From: Rhodovulum tesquicola
GTDB lineage: Bacteria; Pseudomonadota; Alphaproteobacteria; Rhodobacterales; Rhodobacteraceae
Direction of reading: 5' to 3'
Assembly (NCBI RefSeq): GCF_024128855.1
Contig: NZ_JAMYDV010000022.1
Span: 1 to 44,816, forward strand
DNA: 44,816 nt
Both the position numbers and the translations under genes were made by a program. A model generated the notes under the pieces. The model made no database searches. It saw nothing but the letters and a program-made list of their open reading frames with translations, and was not told the origin of the DNA. Shown in pieces: positions 1-7,383 of the stretch (its first letter is position 1; each line of letters opens with the position of its first letter).

Positions 1-1
1 C

Positions 2-70
2 ATGAGCCTTGAAACGCTCGCCCGCGTGACCGACAATCCCACCGTCAGGCTGCCAGCCGTGGCTTCCTGA
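2..70 (+). CDS. Short open stretch at window edge, possibly the 3' end of a gene
   Basis: A frame is open from the first bases to a TGA at 68-70 and encodes a 22-residue tail ending in LPAVAS. It could be the C-terminus of a gene entering from the left or chance. The ATG at position 2 has no visible upstream context, so the start cannot be judged. About 80 nt separate it from ardC. I recognise no family. Confidence 0.2.
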   Translation: MSLETLARVTDNPTVRLPAVAS

Positions 71-152
71 TCAAGCCCTGACCTCTCCGAGGGGCGGCGC
101 TCCTACACCACGACGTGGGACACTATCGGCGCACCAAAAGGAGCGACAGAAA

Positions 153-1034
153 ATGGCTGCTGAGAAACGCGACATCTACCAGCATGTGACCGACCAGATC
201 ATCGGCCAGATCGAGGCGGGAACCCCGCCTTGGCGCCAGCCCTGGACCGGCGGCCAGTCCGGCGTCCACTTCCCCGTCCGCCACAATGGCGAGGAGTATC
301 GCGGGATCAATGTCCTGATGCTCTGGGCGACCGCGGCGCGCAAGGGCTACGTCTCGGCGCGCTGGATGACCTATCGGCAGGCCCAGGAGCTGGGCGGGCA
401 GCTCCGCAAGGGTGAGAAATCCGCCATTGTGGTCAAATACGGGACCATCGAGCGGGAAGACGAGGACGGCGAGGAACGCAGCATCCCCTATTGCCGCGCC
501 TATCGGGTGTTCAACGCCGACCAGATCGAGGGTCTGCCCGAGGCCTGTTACATCCGGCCCGACCCCCCGCGCGACCTCGGCACGACCGCGGATCCCGCGC
601 TGGACGCCTTCGTCCGGGCGACGGGCGCCGTGATCATCACGACCTAGGAGCCCCGCGCCTATTACGACCTGGCCCGAGACCTTATCCACATGCCGCCCAT
701 CGGCACGTTCTTCTCGGCCAGCGGCTATTACGGCACGCTCGCCCATGAACTGACCCACTGGACCGGGGCCGACGCGCGCCTGGCCCGGATCCGACGGTTT
801 GCCGACCGGAAGACCTATGCCTTCGAGGAACTGGTCGCCGAGATCGGCGCCTGCATGCTCGGTGTCCGGCTGGGCGTCGAACCGCAATTCGACCAGAGCG
901 GGGACTATGTCGAAAGCTGGCTTGCGGCCCTCAAGGAGGACAAGCGCGCGATCTTCCGCGCCGCCTCGGAAGCCCAGAAGGCGGTGGATTTCATCATGGC
1001 GCGGGCCGGTAAGGAAACGGAGGCGGCCGCGTGA
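153..1034 (+). pseudogene. ardC: ArdC-like antirestriction protein, interrupted by one in-frame amber codon
   Basis: ArdC-type proteins have an N-terminal ssDNA-binding domain and a C-terminal zincin-like metallopeptidase domain, and protect incoming plasmid DNA. The first part (153-644) shows the family start (DIYQHVTDQIIGQIEAG, PWRQPW, YRGINVLMLW, WMTYRQAQELGGQLRKGE). The second part (from 648) has the HELTH zinc motif in LAHELTHWTGAD, then FEELVAEIGACML and SWLAALKEDKRAIF. Both halves are in the same frame; only TAG at 645-647 separates them, and no base is lost. GGAG lies about 10 nt before the ATG at 153. It is either a fresh nonsense mutant or is read through. The ATG at 690 could at best make a C-terminal fragment with the HELTH motif. 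The downstream small gene overlaps its stop. Confidence 0.85.
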
Positions 1035-1240
1035 GCGGCCCCCCTGCCCCACGTGTCAGTGCGCGGCGCGAAACCATGGGCGGCTCGTCAATGGTGGCCT
1101 GTACCGTGCCGATGACCGCTCTGGGCGGCGGGCTGATCGCACTTCAGGCCATGGCGGTCTCGACCGGGCTGCCCTCCACGCTGGTGCTGCTGGCGGCCTG
1201 CTACGCGATCATCCGCGGCCTGCTGAACGAGCCGCGCTGA
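1031..1240 (+). CDS. Small hypothetical membrane protein coupled to ardC
   Basis: The start GTG at 1031 overlaps the ardC stop in a GTGA arrangement, which suggests translational coupling; ATGs at 1076 and 1091 are alternatives. The product is at most 69 residues. Its C-terminal half is strongly hydrophobic (runs such as MTALGGGLIALQAMAV and STLVLLAACYAII), consistent with one or two membrane segments, and it ends LLNEPR. I do not recognise a family. If the amber codon in ardC stops most ribosomes, expression of this gene would also drop. Confidence 0.5.
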   Translation: MSGPPAPRVSARRETMGGSSMVACTVPMTALGGGLIALQAMAVSTGLPSTLVLLAACYAIIRGLLNEPR

Positions 1241-1351
1241 GGCTTCGACTGAACCGGTGATCGGCCGCGTAACCACCGGGATCAGCCTCCGGCAAGCCCG
1301 GTGCGGTTCTCAACCGAGGCCAAAACGCATCCGGTCAGGACGGTCCTGCGA

Positions 1352-1908
1352 TCAAAGCAGGTCGGCGAATTGCTCCAGATCGGCAACCGTGGCGACCAGC
1401 CCTTGCTGCGTCAGGATCGCGAGATACTCGTCAACGCTTTTAGGCGGGTTCAGTCGCGCGAACTCTGCGCAGCGCCGAGCAAACAAGACCGGGCGCGAGA
1501 GAAAGTTGATTTCGGAGAAAATCGTCCGGATGCTGGGTCTCTATGCCGAAGGGCGCAAGGGCCTCTGGCGAGAAGTCCTTCAGGTTCTGGGTCAAGATGG
1601 CGTCACAGCGCCCGACGATAGCCGCCGCCAGAACGTGGCGACCATCGGGGTCGGGTAATGTGATGACCGACACCAAGGCCTCATTGCCGGTGACCAGACA
1701 ATCGCGTGTGGCCCTGTCCATCAAGTCGCGGGTTCGCTCCAGCGCCGCCCGCTCCCGATGAGGTTCGTTACGCAGAAGAGCGTCGATCCATTCCCGATGG
1801 ATGTCGGCCGTCCACTTGGCCTTGAAAAGGTCCGTGACCGCCAACTGCATCGCGCATCGGCGCGGGATAAAGGGCGTTCGCGTCGAACAGTACCGTGTAC
1901 TGGCTCAT
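1352..1908 (-). pseudogene. PIN-domain toxin gene with two frameshifts
   Basis: The N-terminus MSQYTVLFDANALYPAPMRD starts at 1908 with the typical PIN aspartate (FDANALYPAP). The frame then changes near 1850, and the body continues as LAVTDLFKAKWTADIHREW and ALVSVITLPDPDGRHVLAAA. A second frame change in a TC-rich run near 1485 moves the tail into another frame, which carries the family-like ending LNPPKSVDEYLAIL up to a TGA at 1352-1354. No frame gives a complete protein, so this ribonuclease toxin should be dead. The first lesion can be explained by a deletion between short GATGC repeats, but that is inference. Its partner antitoxin upstream overlaps it by ATGA. Confidence 0.75.
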
Positions 1909-2369
1909 CTGGACCCATAGCCCATGTCCTGCTCTTGAGCGTCCGCGGCCAGTTGATCGAGCACCGCTTCGCGCTCGCTGTCGATCGCGGCCTTGTAGGA
2001 CATCACGTCCTCCATGCGGACGCGGCGATGCTTGCCGACCTTCCGATGCGGGATGCTGCCATCCTCGAGCAGCTTGATCAGGAACGGCCGCGAGACGTTC
2101 AGGACCTCAGCTGCCTGCACTGTCGAGAGCTCGGCGTTCTCGGGGATGAGGGTGACCCCGCGCCCCGCTGCCATCGCCTCAAGGATCTCCATGAGCAGTG
2201 ATACGGCGCCCGCCGGAAGCTCGATCGGCGTCGTCTGTTCCGAGTCTGTAACGCGAAGCTTCAACGGTGCCCGCGCCTGCACATAGCGTGACAACGCCTG
2301 CCCAGAGACGCGCGCGATCGCCGCGTCCTGCGGTGTCGGTGGCAGGTGCCGGTGTGCCAACATGGCCAT
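1905..2369 (-). CDS. HTH (excisionase-type) antitoxin of the broken PIN pair
   Basis: A 154-residue protein. Its C-terminal half contains a MerR/excisionase-type helix-turn-helix (LSTVQAAEVLNVSRPFLIKLL, then GSIPHRKVGKHRRVRMEDV). This architecture is common for antitoxins encoded directly upstream of PIN toxins. The stop overlaps the toxin start (ATGA), so the pair was one operon. AGAGG lies 8 nt upstream of the ATG at 2369. The antitoxin is intact although the toxin is not, so it may persist as an orphan repressor. A tandem repeat in its promoter region is a candidate binding site. Confidence 0.75.
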   Translation of the reverse strand: MAMLAHRHLPPTPQDAAIARVSGQALSRYVQARAPLKLRVTDSEQTTPIELPAGAVSLLMEILEAMAAGRGVTLIPENAELSTVQAAEVLNVSRPFLIKLLEDGSIPHRKVGKHRRVRMEDVMSYKAAIDSEREAVLDQLAADAQEQDMGYGSR

Positions 2370-2414
2370 GATGGTGTCCTCTCCTTCCTCTGCTGTCTAT
2401 CACCATATATGAAA

Positions 2415-2431
2415 TAAGTGCATTAAGTGCA
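2415..2431. promoter_or_regulatory. Tandem 8-bp repeats in the HTH antitoxin promoter
   Basis: TAAGTGCA occurs twice (2415-2422 and 2424-2431) with one base between, about 45 bp upstream of the antitoxin start. Read on the minus strand, this lies just upstream of an AT-rich CATATAT that could serve as a -10 element. It is a plausible autoregulatory operator; no experimental evidence is implied. Confidence 0.35.
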
Positions 2432-2603
2432 GCGGTTTTTGTGCAAATCCTGCTTTGCGCGGGCTCTGACACCTCTTCCCTGCGGCCGAGCCGCTTGCCG
2501 CGCCGCAGGCCGAGGCCGGACTGACGGTTGCCGCGCTTGCGGAGCGCATCCAGAAGGTCCATCCGGGCGTCGAGCAGATTCGCCGATCGCCCTCGGGCCG
2601 GAT

Positions 2604-2681
2604 CAGGTCGTTGATCTCGCCCGCGGCCTCGGTGGCGCGCTGCGCCAGCGCGCGAACTTCCGACGCCACCACGGCAACGGG
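2604..2681 (-). pseudogene. Fragment of a methyl-accepting chemotaxis protein signalling tip
   Basis: The minus strand encodes VAVVASEVRALAQRATEAAG followed by EINDLI, which closely matches the highly conserved hairpin tip of chemoreceptor signalling domains. Neither flank continues as a chemoreceptor: the sequence before it lacks the usual GRGF, and what follows is unrelated. Only about 26 codons survive, so this is a scrap left by recombination. Confidence 0.55.
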
Positions 2682-2764
2682 CGGCGACCGCCAACGATGA
2701 ATGCCGGATCCCGCTATCCCGCCATGGCACGCAAGTTGCCGCGCCCTGCGCCCGTCCCGCCCCC

Positions 2765-3045
2765 TCACACCGCCCAGAGCCGGAACCGTCCCTGTCCGGC
2801 CACTCGCGCACCAGGTCCATGCGGTGCAGCCGGGCAAGGCCGCGTTCGGCCGTGTCGCGCGACAGGCCGGCCAGCGTGGCGGCGGTGTCAGTGGTCAGCA
2901 TCGGCCGGGCGGGCAGCGCCTCGACAAGTGCGGCGGTGGCGGGCGCGGCCACCGCGCCCTCGGCCGATTGCCTGGCGCATCGCCCTCGGGCAGTAACCAC
3001 GGATCGGCCTCGGCCCGCGGGGCCGGATCATCGGGGGTATCGGAG
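2765..3045 (-). pseudogene. Decayed C-terminus of a winged-helix protein (DUF1612/RHE_PE00001-like)
   Basis: Pieces in two or three frames join into a plausible C-terminal region: DPWLLPEGDA near 2995-3030, then ALVEALPARPMLTTDTAATL and GLSRDTAERGLARL, a helix-turn-helix-like stretch. After one more frame change the ending is VAGQGRFRLWAV with TGA at 2765-2767. The ending and the HTH resemble the C-terminal domain of the DUF1612/HTH proteins found on alphaproteobacterial replicons; this is from memory and only moderately certain. At least two frameshifts and no N-terminus make it a remnant. Confidence 0.45.
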
Positions 3046-3333
3046 GGGCAGCGGGTCGTCCTTTGTGGGCATAAAAGCAATGGGCTATCGTATCGCAGCC
3101 GCAGAATTGTATAGATTCGCGGATTACACGGAGGAGTTCCGATTGCGGCGTTTTCCGGCCTCTCGGTCCCCCTGCCCCGGATGCCCCGCACAAGGCCTCT
3201 AACGCCCGAAAACGGCTCTGTTCTGCCTAAAACCGTTGGAATCCGACCTCCCGCGTGCCCCGCGAACGCCCTTGCATGCGATACCAATCGGTCGTTTACT
3301 GGTGACATCGTGAATTGAAAGGCGCCCCACCCC
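3046..3333. other. Non-coding stretch upstream of the serine recombinase
   Basis: I see no convincing gene here. There is an imperfect inverted repeat, CGTTTTCCGG (3149-3158) against CCCGAAAACG (3205-3214), with 9 of 10 positions paired. An AT-rich patch around 3085-3125 contains TGTA and TACA in inverted orientation. Resolvase genes often lie next to their crossover site, so this is the natural place to look for a res site, but I cannot define one. Confidence 0.3.
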
Positions 3334-4218
3334 ATGCCCCTGATCGGCTATGCCCGCGTCTCGACCGAGGACCAGACCCCCCTGCCCCAGACCCAGGCCC
3401 TGAAATCAGCGGGCTGCGCCGAGATCCACGAGGAACAGGCCTCGGGCGGCAACCGCGCCCGCCCCGTGCTGGCCCGCGTGCTGGAGAGGATCGGCAAGGG
3501 CGACACGCTGGTGGTCGTGCGCATCGACCGGCTGGCGCGGTCGCTGTCGCATCTGCTCGAGGTGATCGAGCGGCTGGAGGCCAAGGGCGCGCATTTCCGC
3601 TCGCTGCAAGACCCGATCGACACGGCCTCGCCGCAGGGCAAGTTCACGCTTCAGGTGCTGGGCGCCGCGGCCGAGTTCGAGCGCGCCCTGATCCGCGAGC
3701 GCACCGTGGCCGGGCTGGCCAGCGCCCGCGCCCAGGGCCGGATCGGCGGCAATCCCGGCCTGCGCGCCCGCGATCCGGCGGCGCTGCGCAAGGTGCGCCT
3801 CGCCCGGCTGGACGGCTACATGCAGCGTCTGGGCGAGACCGCGCAGGACTGGGTGCCGCATGTCCGCCGCCTGCGCCCCGACATGGCGTGGGAGGATGTG
3901 CTGCGCATCGTCAACGCCCCCCTGCCCCCGGACCGGCGCTGGACGCAAAGCCGCCTGCTGCGCGCGGTCAAGTCCTATGTCCGCGACGGCTACCTGCCCG
4001 ACACGGTCCTGGGCCGCGCCGGACGCCGCGAAACCGACGAACGCCTGCCCGCCATCGTCGCCGCGATCAAGGGCGCCGACCCCGACATCACCCTGCAAGC
4101 CATCTGCGACCGGCTTGAGGCGATGCGCGAACGCACCCCCCGCGGCCGGACCCGCTGGCAGGTGTCATCGGTCAAGATGCTGCTGGATCGGGCAGAACGG
4201 TTGGGCTTGCTCGGCTGA
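3334..4218 (+). CDS. Serine recombinase (resolvase/invertase family)
   Basis: A 294-aa site-specific recombinase. The N-terminal catalytic domain starts LIGYARVSTEDQ with Tyr6, Arg8 and catalytic Ser10. The conserved arginine motif follows in VVRIDRLARS, and the E-helix region in GKFTLQVLGAAAEFERALI and RERTVAGLASARAQGR. It is longer than a Tn3 resolvase (about 185 aa). The extra 110 C-terminal residues include repeated basic helices (SRLLRAVKSYVRDGYLP, RWQVSSVKMLLDRAERLGLL) that look like a second DNA-binding module. Such proteins are common on Rhodobacteraceae plasmids, where they may resolve multimers, which would fit the repABC context. No transposase accompanies it. The TGA at 4216-4218 lies 20 bp from the end of the convergent vapC. 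Confidence 0.85.
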   Translation: MPLIGYARVSTEDQTPLPQTQALKSAGCAEIHEEQASGGNRARPVLARVLERIGKGDTLVVVRIDRLARSLSHLLEVIERLEAKGAHFRSLQDPIDTASPQGKFTLQVLGAAAEFERALIRERTVAGLASARAQGRIGGNPGLRARDPAALRKVRLARLDGYMQRLGETAQDWVPHVRRLRPDMAWEDVLRIVNAPLPPDRRWTQSRLLRAVKSYVRDGYLPDTVLGRAGRRETDERLPAIVAAIKGADPDITLQAICDRLEAMRERTPRGRTRWQVSSVKMLLDRAERLGLLG

Positions 4219-4238
4219 GCAAGGAGGAAACAACCCGC

Positions 4239-4634
4239 TCATGCAAACGGGTTCACAATCCGCAACTGGTTTTCAACGAGCAGGCCATCTTGCATGTCCT
4301 CGCTCCACAGCGTGGTGCAACCCGCAATCAATGCGCTTGCCACGATCATCGCGTCGTAGATCGAGAAGCCGTAGCGCTCCGCCAAGGCACGGCCTACGTC
4401 ATGGGTGTGCAGCGTCAGGTCTTCGACGGGACATAATGCGCGCACGCCCTCGAGAAACGCCCCGGACTCCTCCCAACTGAGCCCGGCTTTGCGCCGACAG
4501 TTGACCAGCATCTCGTTCAGGACCTGGACGCTGATCCGGGGCCCCTGCCCCAGAATGACCTCGGCTCGATCGGACTTCGGGCCGTTGTCGAGCAGGTAGA
4601 GGACAATATTCGTGTCCGCGAACTCAGCGCTCAT
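4239..4634 (-). CDS. vapC: VapC-type PIN-domain ribonuclease toxin
   Basis: A 131-aa PIN-domain protein, the usual size for VapC, which cleaves specific RNAs when free of its antitoxin. Acidic active-site positions are visible in EFADTNIVLYLLD (first Asp), LNEMLVNC (Glu), SIYDAMIVASAL (Asp) and LWSEDMQDG (final acidic pair). Its start overlaps the end of the upstream antitoxin gene by 11 bp. All key residues are present and the frame is intact, so the pair is probably active as a plasmid-stability module beside repABC. Confidence 0.88.
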   Translation of the reverse strand: MSAEFADTNIVLYLLDNGPKSDRAEVILGQGPRISVQVLNEMLVNCRRKAGLSWEESGAFLEGVRALCPVEDLTLHTHDVGRALAERYGFSIYDAMIVASALIAGCTTLWSEDMQDGLLVENQLRIVNPFA

Positions 4635-4851
4635 GCGTGACGTCGCGGCTCAGGCGTTCCGAAGCAGGCAACTTGCCCCGGAAGCGGCGCAGGCCGGTCA
4701 GCACCTCGTCCGCGCGCGCGAGGCGCCGTACTCTCACCTTCCCGTCGTCCTTGATCAGGTCGATCTGATCGCCTTCTTTGAGGTCAAGCTCACGGACAAG
4801 TTCCGCGGGCAAGCGGACGGCTAGCGAGTTGCCCCATTTTGCGACCTGCAT
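4624..4851 (-). CDS. vapB: VapB/AbrB-fold antitoxin
   Basis: A 75-aa SpoVT/AbrB-type antitoxin. The swapped-hairpin DNA-binding domain is at the N-terminus (MQVAKWGNSLAVRLPAELV, then LDLKEGDQIDLI), and the C-terminal tail should bind the toxin. The start at 4851 is favoured because AGGAGG stands 6 nt upstream; the frame stays open further upstream, but that part does not look like an antitoxin. A near-perfect 24-bp palindrome directly upstream is the likely autoregulatory operator. Confidence 0.87.
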   Translation of the reverse strand: MQVAKWGNSLAVRLPAELVRELDLKEGDQIDLIKDDGKVRVRRLARADEVLTGLRRFRGKLPASERLSRDVTHER

Positions 4852-4867
4852 CGTGACCTCCTGTAAG

Positions 4868-4891
4868 GATATACTTTCGTGAACGTATATC
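4868..4891. promoter_or_regulatory. Palindromic operator of vapBC
   Basis: The arms GATATAC (4868-4874) and GTATATC (4885-4891) are exact inverted copies, and TTC/GAA adds three inner pairs, giving 20 of 24 symmetric positions. The element is 17 bp upstream of the vapB start, where the RNA polymerase -10 region would lie. This placement fits repression by the VapBC complex. Confidence 0.6.
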
Positions 4892-4951
4892 AATGGGGTT
4901 CGGAGGGCAAGCGAGACCTCTTGCCCGAGCCACTCTTGTGCGTGACTCAAC

Positions 4952-5000
4952 GCCTGACACCAGATTTAGAAATAGCTTGCGCGAATCTGGTCGGTCAGGC
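4952..5000. promoter_or_regulatory. Long imperfect inverted repeat upstream of repA
   Basis: GCCTGACACCAGATT (4952-4966) pairs with AATCTGGT, two extra bases, GTCAGGC (4984-5000), giving a 15-bp stem with a 2-nt bulge and 17-nt loop. It lies 60 bp before repA. In repABC loci, RepA with RepB represses the operon at its promoter, so this is a candidate operator or leader hairpin. The AT-rich patch after it (5009-5038) could hold promoter elements. Confidence 0.5.
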
Positions 5001-5060
5001 AATAGTCTCGAAAAATACCGCGCGGTCACATAAAAATCGCGCCCACGGATCGAGGCAGAG

Positions 5061-6254
5061 ATGAGCGAAGCCGAGCAAGACCTAGACATTGCTATCGGGC
5101 ACTACGCAGAGCTTCTCGCGTCGAACCTTCACGCGCAACGTGCGGCTCACTTCCCTCCCGACGCCAAGAAGGTCATGCGCAGCCTGACCAGCGGCGAAGC
5201 GGCCGAGTTGCTCGGCGTCGATCATACCTATCTTCGCAAGCTTCATCGAGAAGGAAAGATCGCTGACGTCGAGACGACTGCGGGAAGTCACCGTCGGTAT
5301 ACGCTGGATGATGTCTGGGACATCCGCCACGCCCTTGAGGCAAATGCAAAAAAACCTGGCACCTACGTCCCGGGACGCCGTGCCGGGGACGAGCTTCAGG
5401 TTGTCTCTGTCGTCAATTTCAAGGGCGGGTCCGGTAAGACGACCACGTCGGCGCACCTTGCGCAACGCTTGGCGCTCAAGGGATATCGGGTGCTCGCGAT
5501 CGACCTCGACCCTCAGGCCTCCCTTTCCGCGCTGCATGGCATCCAACCTGAACTGGATTTGATGGAGGGCGGCACCCTCTATGACGCGGTGCGCTACGAT
5601 GAGCCGGTTCCGATTTCGGATGTGATCCGCAAGACCTACATCCGCGGTCTTGACCTGATTCCCGGCAACCTCGAACTCATGGAATTCGAGCACGAAACGC
5701 CCGCCGCCATTCAGCGTGGTGGCGCGCGTGCCTTTTTCGCGCGTGTGCGTGACGCGCTCGACAGTGTCGAAGCGGACTATGACGTCGTCGTCATCGACTG
5801 CCCGCCGCAGCTTGGCTTTCTGACCATGTCCGCCCTGTCTGCATCTTCTGGGGTCCTTGTAACCGTTCACCCGCAAATGCTCGATCTGATGTCCATGTCG
5901 CAGTTCCTGCGCATGACCGCTGATCTGCTTGGTGTCATCCGGGATGCCGGTGCAAATCTTCGTTTCGATTGGCTGCGTTTCCTCCCGACCCGATACAAGG
6001 TGGGTGATGCCCCGCAGACAGAGGTTATTGCCTTCATCCGCGGTCTGTTCGGTAGGTCAGTTCTGACCAACCATATGGTTGAGTCGACCGCGATCTCTGA
6101 CGCAGGGCTGACGAAGCAGACGCTCTATGAGGCCGACAAGAAGGACTTCACGCGTCAGACTTTCGACCGCGCAATCGAGTCCATGAACGCTGTCAACGAC
6201 GAGATCGCGACGATCATTCAGAACACGTGGGGCCGCAATGGCAAGAAAGCCTAA
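5061..6254 (+). CDS. repA: RepA, ParA-type partition ATPase and operon autorepressor
   Basis: A 397-aa protein, typical for RepA of repABC replicons. The N-terminal 100 residues carry a MerR-like HTH (SLTSGEAAELLGVDHTYLRK) and a linker. The deviant Walker A motif KGGSGKTTTS is at about residues 121-130, followed by LAIDLDPQAS and VVVIDCPPQLGF (Walker B region). RepA ATPases position plasmid copies together with RepB bound to parS, and repress repABC transcription. Its 3' end overlaps repB by 17 bp, so the two are translationally linked. The frame is intact. Confidence 0.96.
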   Translation: MSEAEQDLDIAIGHYAELLASNLHAQRAAHFPPDAKKVMRSLTSGEAAELLGVDHTYLRKLHREGKIADVETTAGSHRRYTLDDVWDIRHALEANAKKPGTYVPGRRAGDELQVVSVVNFKGGSGKTTTSAHLAQRLALKGYRVLAIDLDPQASLSALHGIQPELDLMEGGTLYDAVRYDEPVPISDVIRKTYIRGLDLIPGNLELMEFEHETPAAIQRGGARAFFARVRDALDSVEADYDVVVIDCPPQLGFLTMSALSASSGVLVTVHPQMLDLMSMSQFLRMTADLLGVIRDAGANLRFDWLRFLPTRYKVGDAPQTEVIAFIRGLFGRSVLTNHMVESTAISDAGLTKQTLYEADKKDFTRQTFDRAIESMNAVNDEIATIIQNTWGRNGKKA

Positions 6255-7170
6255 ACTGGGGCTGCCGTTGCAGACCCTTCGCAACGCGCCCGACGCGCTC
6301 GAGGGGCGCAGGCTGCGCGGCGGCGTCTTCGAAATTGAGCCTGACCAAATCGAGGCCGCAGGTCGGCTCGATGACCGGCTGCAGATCGAGACTGAGGGTC
6401 TCAAAGCGTCGATTTCCAAGAATGGACAGCGCGTGCCGATCCTCGTCCGGCCGCTTGAGGGTGACCGCTACAGCCTGATCTATGGCCGTCGTCGACTGGA
6501 AGCTTGCAGGGAACTGGGGATCAAGGTCCGCGCCATCGTCACGGAGATGGAGGGCGATCAGGCGCTTCGCGATCAGCTTTTGGAGAACCAGGAGCGGCGG
6601 GATCTGAGCTTCATCGAACGCGCGCTTGTCGCCGCCGCCTTGCTTGACGGTGACCATCTGAGCGCATCCGAACGCACGAACAAGGGTGTCGCCGAGGTTC
6701 TCAATTTGACCGAGGCAGGAGTTTCTCAGCTGTTAGGCGTGGTTCGCACCGTTGGGGAGGACTTGATCCTAGCCATTGGTGCTGCGCCGGGTATCGGTCG
6801 GCCCCGATGGGAAGAGCTCAAGAAGTTGCTTGGGTCTACGGATGTCGAGCGCGAACGGCTCGCCGCTTTGGCCGGTGAGGCGAAGACCGCCCACCAAGGC
6901 GGTATCGACGAGAAATCCGATCATGCATTTTTGGCCGTCCTCTCTGCTGCAGGGAAGCCCGAACAGATCACATCCTCGTCTCGCCCTCGAGGGCAGCTCG
7001 GCAGGGTCATTCCGGGCGTCGGTGCCGCCACTGTCACGACCGGACGTCGTGGAAAGCAACTCAAGCTCGAGTTGAAGGCCGAGGATAGTGATTTCGTCAG
7101 CTGGTTGGAGGGCAATGCCCCACAGCTGATCGCCGAGCTTCACGAGCGCTGGAAGCGCTCGGAAGATTGA
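6238..7170 (+). CDS. repB: RepB, ParB-type centromere-binding partition protein
   Basis: A 310-aa ParB-family protein. The N-terminal ParB/Spo0J domain is visible in DRLQIETEGLKASISKNGQR, VPILVRPLEGDRYSLIYGRR and the Arg-rich box LLENQERRDLSFIERALVAA. A helix-turn-helix follows (NKGVAEVLNLTEAGVSQLL). The C-terminal part should dimerise. RepB binds parS palindromes and works with RepA in segregation and in repABC repression. The ATG lies inside repA. After the stop comes the intergenic region with the antisense RNA. The likely binding sites are the paired palindromes at the end of repC. Confidence 0.95.
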   Translation: MARKPKLGLPLQTLRNAPDALEGRRLRGGVFEIEPDQIEAAGRLDDRLQIETEGLKASISKNGQRVPILVRPLEGDRYSLIYGRRRLEACRELGIKVRAIVTEMEGDQALRDQLLENQERRDLSFIERALVAAALLDGDHLSASERTNKGVAEVLNLTEAGVSQLLGVVRTVGEDLILAIGAAPGIGRPRWEELKKLLGSTDVERERLAALAGEAKTAHQGGIDEKSDHAFLAVLSAAGKPEQITSSSRPRGQLGRVIPGVGAATVTTGRRGKQLKLELKAEDSDFVSWLEGNAPQLIAELHERWKRSED

Positions 7171-7204
7171 GGAAGAGCAACAACCAAAAAGGAGGCACGA
7201 GACA

Positions 7205-7305
7205 GGCAGAAAAGAAAAAGGCCCCGAGAAGCTAGCTTCACGAGACCTTTCTTAGGTTTCGCACGGGACCAGCCCGCTACAAAACTCAGTTTTCGCACCT
7301 CTGAA
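7205..7305 (-). ncRNA. incA: Antisense ctRNA (incompatibility RNA) between repB and repC
   Basis: repABC operons encode a small counter-transcribed RNA in the repB-repC gap that limits repC expression. On the minus strand there is a clear intrinsic terminator: a 13-bp stem (7220-7232 with 7235-7247, two G-U pairs, one mismatch, 2-nt loop) followed by a U-rich tract (TTTTTCTTTTC, 7209-7219). About 100 nt upstream on that strand, TTGCGG and TACGTT separated by 17 nt could be its promoter. The transcript contains GAAAAC/GTTTTG, a small stem-loop likely to start pairing with the target. The 5' end is approximate. Confidence 0.7.
7209..7247 (-). terminator. Intrinsic terminator of the ctRNA
   Basis: The minus-strand hairpin (arms 7235-7247 and 7220-7232) is followed directly by a uridine-rich run at 7219-7209. 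On the plus strand the same hairpin is preceded by As and has no T-tract after it, so the terminator is directional. Confidence 0.75.
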
Positions 7306-7322
7306 CGTAGCGATCTGGTCCC
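7265..7322 (+). promoter_or_regulatory. Stem-loop in the repC leader, target of the ctRNA
   Basis: In the sense transcript GGGACCAG (7265-7272) pairs with CTGGTCCC (7315-7322), and CGCTAC (7275-7280) with GTAGCG (7307-7312). An inner AAAAC/GTTTT hairpin (7281-7293) sits inside. The structure ends about 60 nt before the repC ATG, which has no good Shine-Dalgarno sequence. This matches the repABC model in which alternative leader folding controls repC. Confidence 0.65.
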
Positions 7323-7383
7323 TTTCCCGCAAGCGCAAAGCGATTCGCGGGCCAGGGAAATTTTGCCTTCGTGAACTGACAAC

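Noticed and set aside
645..647. TAG in ardC as pyrrolysine or selenocysteine-like recoding
   Set aside because: No pyl genes or recoding element are visible, and other light decay is common in this window; nonsense mutation or ordinary suppression is simpler.
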